DNA of 13,868 nt, from NCBI GenBank assembly GCA_016880595.1, contig JAEHDC010000007.1, positions 1-13,868 on the forward strand, given 5' to 3'. The stretch's first letter is position 1, and each line of letters begins with the position of its first letter. The DNA is from Candidatus Saccharimonadota bacterium (lineage in GTDB: Bacteria > Patescibacteriota > Saccharimonadia > Saccharimonadales > EFPC-124). Positions 6,502 through 12,745 of the stretch are shown piece by piece. The notes below the pieces were generated by a model. That model saw only the letters and a program-made list of their open reading frames with translations. It did not search any database and was not told the DNA's origin. A program made the position numbers and the translations under genes.

Positions 6502-8127
6502 ATGGCACGTCTACCAATAATTGGATCTGATAGCGGAATATGGGGTACTATTCTCAACGACTTTTTAAATGTTGAGCATAATGCTGATGGGTCATTAAAA
6601 ATAAGATCAGATGGTACTTTTTACGCAAAACCATCGAGTGGAATACCGGCATCTGATCTTACGAGTAGCGTTCAGTCTACGCTTAGTTCGGTATCAAGCA
6701 AAATAAATGCCTCCACGGCAACCACTAAAGGTGACTTGCTGGTTGCGACGGCTGCGAGTACGATCGGCCGGCTTGGTGTTGGCAGCAACGGCCAAAAGCT
6801 TGTTGCTGATTCTGCTCAAACGTCAGGCATAAAATGGGCTACTGACTCATATTTATTAGCTACCGACTATGGCGCAGTATTTAATGGCAGTACAGATGAT
6901 GCAACGGCTCTGCAATCAGCAATTAACGCTGCGGCTACGAGCGGCAAGCCACTTGTTCTGGCGTCAGGTACCGCTATTGTGGGTACTGCTCTTTCCGTTA
7001 GCGCTGCTGTTACGATAATTGGCAGCGGCCGTCAATCTACTATACTCAAGGCTGCTAGTGGCCTCAACGATTACGTCATTAGCTTTACCGGAGGAGAAAG
7101 TGGCGTAGGTGTCGTGGGGGCGCATTTTAGCGATTTTACGGTTAATGGCAACAGCACTAACCAAACCGCTGGCGGAGGCATAAAAGCTGACGGTGCAGTA
7201 CAGTGTAGTTTTGAACGATTGCATCTTACCAATTGCTATAACTGGGGACTTAAGCTTGGCCCAGTTACTGGCGGTACATTTGGTCACCATAATCGTATCT
7301 CAAAGTGTCTGTTTGACCAAGGTGGATCGAGTGCCGGTTATGGTGGTGGTGTTTGGATAACTTCAAGTGACGAGAACTGGTTTAATGAATCTGATTTTGA
7401 GTATTTAGGCGGATCTACTGCGCCTGTTGGCAGCAACCCGATTATGCTTTTTGATGAATCTGGACTGCAACATATTACAACAACAAATTTTGTAGCTGGT
7501 ACTAACAATTGTATTGGCTTACGAGTGCAGAATGCCAAAAGCACTAAGGTTGTAGGTAGCACATTTGACGGCATTGCTGGAGATAGTATTTTTATTTCTG
7601 GAACCCGTTGCGTTATCGTGGGTAATGTTTTTACTAGTCCTGGGGACAATGGCAGCGTCGCTGCTTCTGGTGTGCATCTTGAATATGGCACCCATTATAA
7701 TGTAATTACTGGCAACATGTTTGAAACCTCCAATACTGCTAGTAAAACGCGTAGTTTAATTCGCGAAGAATCTACCGGAGACAGTGGCGATAACGTTATA
7801 ACTAATAACACTTTGGTTCAGAATGGCGCACCTTCTGTGGCGTTACTCGAAGCCGCTGGCGTAGCTACGATTGTCCGTAATAATATCGGTTGGACCACTG
7901 AGAATAGCGGTACTGCCACCGTAGCAAATGGATCTACTTCAATTGCTGTTAGCCATGGATTATCTACTACCCCGGCGTTATCTAATGTAACCGTGATGCC
8001 CACAAATAATCTTGGGAACGCAGCAAAGTTTTGGATTTCTGGCGTCAGCTCTACGCAGTTTACTATAAATGTTGACGTCGATCCGGGCGCTACAACAGCA
8101 ACGTTTGCTTGGTTTGCTCGGATGTAA
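6502..8127 (+). CDS. Phage tail-fibre/tailspike-like protein with pectate-lyase-3 beta-helix
   Basis: A 541-residue protein without signal peptide or membrane span. Residues 3-33 (containing PIIGSDSGIWG, LNDFLNVEHNADGSLK) match the N-terminal attachment motif of many phage tail fibres and tailspikes. Residues 75-113 form a short repeat unit also common in tail fibres (KGDLLVATAAS, RLGVGSNGQKL, SGIKWA). DYGAVFNGSTDDATALQSAI (122-141) opens a pectate_lyase_3 right-handed beta-helix running to about 462. It is rich in Gly, Asn and Ser, with repeated N-x-F/V-turn patterns such as VIVGNVF, VITGNMF and VITNNTL. Residues 463-541 form a beta-rich tail (NGSTSIAVSHGL, then FTINVDV and FAWFARM), as in phage host-binding tips. 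Tailspikes bind or cut polysaccharide; catalytic residues cannot be named here. It stands alone between a glycan operon and a convergent secreted-protein operon, so it may be a domesticated surface adhesin, a glycan hydrolase, or a recent phage acquisition. Confidence 0.8.
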   Translation: MARLPIIGSDSGIWGTILNDFLNVEHNADGSLKIRSDGTFYAKPSSGIPASDLTSSVQSTLSSVSSKINASTATTKGDLLVATAASTIGRLGVGSNGQKLVADSAQTSGIKWATDSYLLATDYGAVFNGSTDDATALQSAINAAATSGKPLVLASGTAIVGTALSVSAAVTIIGSGRQSTILKAASGLNDYVISFTGGESGVGVVGAHFSDFTVNGNSTNQTAGGGIKADGAVQCSFERLHLTNCYNWGLKLGPVTGGTFGHHNRISKCLFDQGGSSAGYGGGVWITSSDENWFNESDFEYLGGSTAPVGSNPIMLFDESGLQHITTTNFVAGTNNCIGLRVQNAKSTKVVGSTFDGIAGDSIFISGTRCVIVGNVFTSPGDNGSVAASGVHLEYGTHYNVITGNMFETSNTASKTRSLIREESTGDSGDNVITNNTLVQNGAPSVALLEAAGVATIVRNNIGWTTENSGTATVANGSTSIAVSHGLSTTPALSNVTVMPTNNLGNAAKFWISGVSSTQFTINVDVDPGATTATFAWFARM

Positions 8128-8251
8128 TGATGTAATTAAGATAAGTTTATGGGTGTCTATGGATAACCTATATCTCACACGATATTTTTTAAGCTTGGCG
8201 GCTATCTGTAAAGTAGGCAGTCACAACTTTTATATTATGGTAGGACGAAGA

Positions 8252-8278
8252 TGAGCCGCTCGCCTGCCGAGCGGCTCA
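8252..8278. terminator. GC-rich hairpin between convergent genes, probable bidirectional terminator
   Basis: TGAGCCGCTCG (8252-8262) and CGAGCGGCTCA (8268-8278) are perfect inverted repeats of 11 bp around a five-base loop (CCTGC). The hairpin lies 12 bases past the stop of the minus-strand 809-aa gene and 124 bases past the tail-fibre-like gene. Neither side has a clean T-tract, so intrinsic termination may be weak. The other bases of 8128-8289 show nothing I can name. Confidence 0.6.
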
Positions 8279-8289
8279 CTAGACTCGCG

Positions 8290-10719
8290 TTATTCTATAG
8301 GATCACCAAGCGGAATTGCCTCAAATACATCTGCTGCAATTTGTGGCAGGTAACCAGAGCCGAGACTACAATATGTCTCGTAAGAGAGAATATGATGCTT
8401 TTGGCCGTTACCGTAATAATATACGTCACCGTTATAGAGGAAGAACTTGTCAAAATCTACAGACTTGTTTAGACGATTAATATTGCTATCACTTACCAAT
8501 ATGAAGTCGCTGTCTGTTAATCCCCACGCCGCCATGGTTGATTCGCTTATATAATGGCGGTTGCCGCTTGCAACTATGTAGTGTGAACCGTCGTTGCTCT
8601 TTATGGCTCCGCTAAGCTCGCCGGCGGATGGATATTCTGTGCTCAGCGCCTCGTTGCCCTGAATCATGTAACCCGTGTCAAGGTTAAATGTACTTATGTA
8701 ATCCCAGGTTGGTACATGGTAGCTTGTTTCGCCGCTGACCATGTAAATACCGGTCGAGGTTAGGAACAACGAGCCGTCAGCTAATTTTTGGTTGCCATCT
8801 GGGATTTGAGACAATGTTGCGTCTGCTACTTGCGTTAAATTACCAATGGATAATCCGAGGCCAACAAAGTTGCCCCAGTTTGGCACCCAGCGTTTTGTGC
8901 CATTGTCTAGCTTGTAGACCGCTCCAGTTTCACGATCCCAAACGTACGAGTTGTCGTCATAGGACGTTGTTGAGAGGTTGTTTAAGGCGCCTTGTGCAAT
9001 TGTTTGCCAGGTGATGTCGGCTGGTAATTCATCAGCATAGTTAGTTACATCAATTTTCCTACCGTTATCAACTATGTACTTGTGGCCGTTTGAGTCAGTA
9101 GCCCAGACGCTTAATGCGGAGTAAATTGTGGGCGGCGTGGTGTCGTAGCTTGAGGTTGGAACGGATTTAGCTATCTTGCTTAGGCCCCAGGCGTTAAATG
9201 TTTCGTAGGTGCCAACGTCGTGGTACTGTTTTGTTGAACTGTCGTAGATTAACAGAGGGGTTCCAGTGAACCAAACAAGCGCGTCGTGACTAATTAGCAG
9301 CTTGCCAAGAGGTTGTTGAGTGTTGATATCTTGCATGGTTGTTGTGTCGGTAGACCAGTTGTAGCCCATGTCTAGGAACGTTTGGCTATCGTACATTGGC
9401 CACTTTTTGCCACCAGACAATAGATAGGTTACATTGTTGCTAGCTGTAAATAGGCTCTTGAGCTGGCCGGCGCCTGGCACTCGCTCTAGGAATTCATCGC
9501 CAGGGAAAGTTTTGACAACGTTTGTATTAAAGCAATCTATGCCCCAGTTGGTAGTGGTATTTTCTGTGCCATCAAGGTAATACTTACAATATTCAATGCC
9601 CGGGATATAGTAGCGTCTGTTATTATCCATAAATTGGAATTCGTTATAGCTTTTACTTGTAGATACTGTGCCAAGAGTGCCGTCATCTGTAAAGCTAGAT
9701 AGATAGTCTTCGCTAACCCAGGCAACTGGTTCGTATTGTAGGCCGTATGCTAAGTAAATATCCCAAGAAGTTAATCGCCATTTTTTGCTTTCGTAGGTGC
9801 CGTCTTTGTTAGTTCCTTGGACCACAAGCCAGACCTGACCATCTGCGGTTGATTGTCTTAGCCATTTGCTGCTTGTAGTTGTGCTTCCAAACCAGTCGTT
9901 AAAATAGCGCCAGTAGTTGCGGTTGCCATAAGATGAACAAGAGTCACCTGTGCTGTACAGATTGTCCAGTGCGGCCTGGTTTGGTTGGTATGGCGTGTAA
10001 TTATATAAAGAGGCTGTAGCTTGGTTTTGAATATACACCGAAGAAGATCCACAACTAGAGTTTGGATTGTATAAAATGTTATTGTATTGTCCAGAGATGT
10101 GGTTGTAAGAGTTTGGGTTGTTGGCATAGTATCTAAACTGCCAGGCAGCAGAGTTGACTTGGTTGTAGAAACCGTAATAGTCGGCATCGCAAGCGGCTGT
10201 ATCTGGGCACCCGTAACCTGTTGCCGCTTTATACTGATAAGGCCATGGCCAGTCATCCGTTACTAATCCCTGTTCCTTTTGAAGTAAGACAATTAAGGCT
10301 TGTGGATTAATATTGTATGTATTGGCAGTATCCTTGATAATCTGCGCTGCGCTGATAGCGCCGTTTGGTATGGAGTTGCCTGAGAGATTGTTCTCGAGGG
10401 TTGAAGTATTCTCATAGTAGTCTTTTAGACAAGTCAAAGGATAGGTGATTCCGCGAGCTTCGCCGTAAGCGCGCCTAGTAGTACCGGCGTATGAGCCAGC
10501 GCCCCAGCTATCGCAAGTTGGAACTTTTGAATTCAAAAAGTCCTGAATTTGCGAGACTGTCATGCTATTGTTATTGTAAAAAACAATGTCATCTGTAATA
10601 TTGCCAGCAACCCAGTTAGCACCAGTCACGGCTAGCGCTTGCTCATTGTTTACGCAAGCAAGCAGAATGGCTAGTAAAACTAAAAGCAACCTTTTTGAAA
10701 TATAATTTATTTTTTTCAT
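8290..10719 (-). CDS. Secreted hemagglutinin-like protein with lysozyme-like KEQGL domain and C-terminal repeats
   Basis: An 809-residue exported protein. Residues 1-30 are a signal peptide (KRLLLVLLAILLA core, ALA|V cleavage); the LLAC at 19-22 could instead be a lipobox. Residues about 40-280 form a conserved domain: DIVFYNNNSMTVSQIQDFLN, then ISAAQIIKDTA, INPQALIVLLQKEQGLVTD (137-155), ATGYGCPD, CDADYYGFYNQV, YIQNQATASLYNYTPYQPN and SYGNRNYWRYFNDWFGST. Cysteines at 70, 97, 171, 177, 223 and 261 suggest disulfides. I recall this domain in actinobacterial and saccharibacterial proteins annotated as hemagglutinins. The helix ending in KEQG resembles a glycosidase or transglycosylase acid (E149), but activity is inference. 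Residues about 285-809 hold roughly nine degenerate repeats of 50-65 residues, with cores such as YIVDNGRKIDV, YKLDNGTKRWV, YIVASGNRHYI and YYYGNGQKHHI, each followed by a G and an L-containing end. Such repeats suit binding to cell wall or sugar. The start overlaps the upstream gene's stop (ATGA). Confidence 0.8.
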   Translation of the reverse strand: MKKINYISKRLLLVLLAILLACVNNEQALAVTGANWVAGNITDDIVFYNNNSMTVSQIQDFLNSKVPTCDSWGAGSYAGTTRRAYGEARGITYPLTCLKDYYENTSTLENNLSGNSIPNGAISAAQIIKDTANTYNINPQALIVLLQKEQGLVTDDWPWPYQYKAATGYGCPDTAACDADYYGFYNQVNSAAWQFRYYANNPNSYNHISGQYNNILYNPNSSCGSSSVYIQNQATASLYNYTPYQPNQAALDNLYSTGDSCSSYGNRNYWRYFNDWFGSTTTSSKWLRQSTADGQVWLVVQGTNKDGTYESKKWRLTSWDIYLAYGLQYEPVAWVSEDYLSSFTDDGTLGTVSTSKSYNEFQFMDNNRRYYIPGIEYCKYYLDGTENTTTNWGIDCFNTNVVKTFPGDEFLERVPGAGQLKSLFTASNNVTYLLSGGKKWPMYDSQTFLDMGYNWSTDTTTMQDINTQQPLGKLLISHDALVWFTGTPLLIYDSSTKQYHDVGTYETFNAWGLSKIAKSVPTSSYDTTPPTIYSALSVWATDSNGHKYIVDNGRKIDVTNYADELPADITWQTIAQGALNNLSTTSYDDNSYVWDRETGAVYKLDNGTKRWVPNWGNFVGLGLSIGNLTQVADATLSQIPDGNQKLADGSLFLTSTGIYMVSGETSYHVPTWDYISTFNLDTGYMIQGNEALSTEYPSAGELSGAIKSNDGSHYIVASGNRHYISESTMAAWGLTDSDFILVSDSNINRLNKSVDFDKFFLYNGDVYYYGNGQKHHILSYETYCSLGSGYLPQIAADVFEAIPLGDPIE

Positions 10720-11270
10720 GATCTAGTCACCTCAACGCTTGACGTTACTGGCGTTGATTGCCCCCCATCTTTATTTATTGTTAAGCTAACTTCCCATGTG
10801 CCGGATGCCGGTATCTCAGCAATTGGGATTAATGCGTCTTTGCAGGTATAAGTGGTCCCATTGACTACAACAGAAAAGCTTTTGGTGATGTCCGCTTGAC
10901 CGCTCATACTTAACTTTATTATACATTCACCGGACGTGGTTCCGTCAATGACTGCACGAATATTGACGCCGGATGGATCTTGGAAAACCCTGGAGATAAA
11001 TGTAGTTATTGTTGTTTCTCCGCTGCTGTCGTTGAGGGACTTCTCGTAGGCGGTAATGCTAGCCTCTTTTTGTTGAGCAGCATCCTTTAGTTCCTCATCT
11101 GTTGGCGGGTCGTAATTTATTGTTGTATCCGGAAGCATTCCAATTTGCCCTTCATCTTTTTTGCTATTGGAATATAAATAATAAGACAGTATGCTTGCTG
11201 CAATTAATACAACAGCTAATATTGGAATTAGGATTTTCTTTTGGGGTAGGCGGGCTTTTGTGATTTTCAT
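10716..11270 (-). CDS. Single-pass membrane protein with exported two-cysteine domain, coupled to the hemagglutinin-like gene
   Basis: A 184-residue protein from the ATG at 11270 (MKITKARLPQ). An upstream in-frame ATG at 11318 would lie beyond the predicted -35 and add an unlikely extension. Residues 1-12 are basic, about 13-33 form one membrane span (ILIPILAVVLIAASILSYYL), and the rest should lie outside. After an acidic linker with Q/E-rich helix (57-80) comes a beta-rich domain (about 88-184). It contains TTFISRVFQD, SGECIIKLS with C116, TYTCKDALIPI with C143, and SGTWEVSLTI. The cysteine pair and the SGxW strand suggest an Ig-like fold closed by a disulfide. I do not recognise a named family. 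It precedes the 809-aa secreted protein with an ATGA overlap, so the two are made together; it may anchor, chaperone or present that protein. Confidence 0.7.
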   Translation of the reverse strand: MKITKARLPQKKILIPILAVVLIAASILSYYLYSNSKKDEGQIGMLPDTTINYDPPTDEELKDAAQQKEASITAYEKSLNDSSGETTITTFISRVFQDPSGVNIRAVIDGTTSGECIIKLSMSGQADITKSFSVVVNGTTYTCKDALIPIAEIPASGTWEVSLTINKDGGQSTPVTSSVEVTRS

Positions 11271-11280
11271 AACTACTAAA

Positions 11281-11309
11281 AACATAACATAAGCCGAATA
11301 AGATGTTAA
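11281..11309 (-). promoter_or_regulatory. Predicted promoter of the minus-strand secreted-protein operon
   Basis: On the minus strand TTAACA (11309-11304) and TATGTT (11286-11281) are exactly 17 bases apart. The -10 ends ten bases before ATG 11270 and there is no Shine-Dalgarno sequence, which suggests a leaderless or very short-leader transcript. Confidence 0.55.
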
Positions 11310-11334
11310 GGGGTACAAGGTATTTTAAGCTAGA

Positions 11335-11351
11335 TATAATTGTAGTAGAAT
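11335..11351 (+). promoter_or_regulatory. Predicted -10 elements of the GT-C-like gene (divergent promoter region)
   Basis: TATAAT at 11335-11340 is a perfect -10, 22 bases before ATG 11363. A second hexamer, TAGAAT at 11346-11351, is 11 bases before the ATG. Neither has a strong -35, and no Shine-Dalgarno sequence precedes the ATG. The 92-bp gap is shared with the divergent minus-strand promoter. Confidence 0.4.
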
Positions 11352-11362
11352 AGTTTTATAAC

Positions 11363-12697
11363 ATGTTAGACAAACTGCAAACCGCCGCACTGGCAAGAGT
11401 TCCAGGTCTCAAGATTTCTTGGGTGAAATTCTTATCTATTATTGCAATTGCACTTCCGCCACTGGTTTTAGCGGCTGCGCTTATTAAATATTCTGTTAAT
11501 GTGCCTTTTTGGGATCAATGGGAGCTGGTAACGCTTATTCAGAAGCTCCACAATGGCACGGCTGGTTTTAGCGATTTCTTTGCCCAGCACAATGAGCATC
11601 GCATTTTTTTCCCGCGCATAGTAATGGTAGTCCTAGCTTACATCACCTCTTGGAACACCAAGTTTGAGGTTGCTGCCAACGTTGTTTTAGCTGCCAGTAG
11701 CATGTGGTTCTTGTGGCTAATGTTGCGCAAGACGTTAACAGAACGTCGGCTCATTTTTGCTATAACATTTTTGATTAGTCTAATCTTATTCTCGCCAGTT
11801 CAGTTTGAAAACTGGATGTGGGGCTGGCAAATCCAGTGGTACCTCAACATCCTCGGCCTGATTCTTGCTCTGTGGGCACTAACTACCTGGCGCACAAAAA
11901 ACGTTCTGGCAAAGCTAATCTTAGCGGGGCTTGGCGCTACGCTGGCGACATACTCTTTAGCAAGCGGCTTTTTTGTCTGGATCATTTGCCTGCCGATTAT
12001 CTGGACATCCAAAGACTTTCGTCGCTTCTTGCCGTATTGGATATTTGCTGCTGCAATTGTTGTTGGCGCGCATTACATTGGCTACGTTGATCCATCGTAC
12101 CATCCTTCAAAAATGTTATTTTTGCAGGAGCCAGTACAATTTACGGTGTATCTTTTGGTCTACATCGGCCGGCCGCTACCCTGGGATTTTTTAGTAGGCG
12201 TTCCGGTTGCAATAGCCTATTTAACGGTGGTAGCGAACAGCTTAATCTATTATTTTCAGAATTTTAAAAATAAATTGCAGCTAATTTTGCCTTGGCTCTG
12301 TTTGGGGTTATATAGCTTGTTGGCGGCGATTTCTACAGACATGTCGCGGCTTGGCCTTGGCGTTGAGCAATCTTATGCAAGCCGTTATTCAACTTTGTCT
12401 ATGTTGTTTTTAATATCTTTAGTTGTAATTTTAGCAAAGATCATTGAATTGTCGCCCACCAAGGTTAAAAAGATAATGTTGATAATCTTGGCGACGATTA
12501 CAATTTTAGTTGCTGCCAATTACGCAAAAGGCCTTTTGCAAATGAAAGAACGCCACATCTACCTCTTAAATGTTAAGCAGTGCGCTCAAACTGCAACTAG
12601 CGAAAACGATGAATGTCTGCTTCTTTTGTATCCAAACAAACAATCGGTTTGGCCGAGGCTTGAGTACCTGCGCAGCATACATTGGGGTGGTTTGTAA
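11363..12697 (+). CDS. Multi-pass membrane protein, putative GT-C-type glycosyltransferase
   Basis: A 444-residue polytopic protein. Span 1 covers about residues 22-43. It is followed by the conserved-looking VPFWDQWE (47-54) and FFAQHNEHRIFFPR (72-85) in the first external loop, with acidic residues D51, E54 and E78 placed as in GT-C enzymes. Around nine further spans follow. Between them are FENWMWGWQIQWYL (148-161), the loop YVDPSYHP (241-248), and SRLGLGVEQSYASRY (328-342), a polar motif near the C-terminal spans. The last 55 residues (about 390-444) are soluble with two cysteines (C407, C418). I recall similar 'FWDQW/QHNEHR' proteins in glycan clusters of several phyla but know no assigned function. 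The likely role is transfer of a sugar from a polyprenyl-phosphate donor outside the membrane. The start lacks a Shine-Dalgarno sequence. Confidence 0.75.
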   Translation: MLDKLQTAALARVPGLKISWVKFLSIIAIALPPLVLAAALIKYSVNVPFWDQWELVTLIQKLHNGTAGFSDFFAQHNEHRIFFPRIVMVVLAYITSWNTKFEVAANVVLAASSMWFLWLMLRKTLTERRLIFAITFLISLILFSPVQFENWMWGWQIQWYLNILGLILALWALTTWRTKNVLAKLILAGLGATLATYSLASGFFVWIICLPIIWTSKDFRRFLPYWIFAAAIVVGAHYIGYVDPSYHPSKMLFLQEPVQFTVYLLVYIGRPLPWDFLVGVPVAIAYLTVVANSLIYYFQNFKNKLQLILPWLCLGLYSLLAAISTDMSRLGLGVEQSYASRYSTLSMLFLISLVVILAKIIELSPTKVKKIMLIILATITILVAANYAKGLLQMKERHIYLLNVKQCAQTATSENDECLLLLYPNKQSVWPRLEYLRSIHWGGL

Positions 12698-12719
12698 AAC
12701 GAATATGGTCTGGTATACT
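12691..12719 (+). promoter_or_regulatory. Predicted extended -10 promoter of the nucleotide-sugar dehydrogenase gene
   Basis: TTTGTA (12691-12696), overlapping the stop of the previous gene, is 17 bases from TATACT (12714-12719). TGG directly precedes the hexamer, giving an extended -10 (TGnTATACT). Transcription would start near 12726, leaving a leader of about 20 bases with a good ribosome binding site. Confidence 0.55.
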
Positions 12720-12733
12720 TTGAAACATAGAAC

Positions 12734-12740
12734 GAGGGGA
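12734..12740 (+). promoter_or_regulatory. Shine-Dalgarno site supporting the GTG start at 12746
   Basis: GAGGGGA ends five bases before the GTG at 12746. The nearby ATG at 12753 is out of frame, so GTG is the only start that fits both the site and the N-terminal Rossmann motif. Confidence 0.65.
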
Positions 12741-12745
12741 CGAAA

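Noticed and set aside
6502..8127. An integrated prophage
   Set aside because: Only one phage-like gene is present, with no integrase, capsid, terminase, lysis gene or attachment repeats visible; both flanks are bacterial surface genes.
8145..8190. A terminator at the T-run (8185-8190) downstream of the tail-fibre-like gene
   Set aside because: The bases before the T-run form only a four-pair GTGT/ACAC match around an unpaired middle, which is too weak to call.
8251..8472. A 73-codon plus-strand frame starting in the hairpin
   Set aside because: Its start is part of the inverted repeat and the rest is antisense to the conserved C-terminal repeat of the secreted protein.
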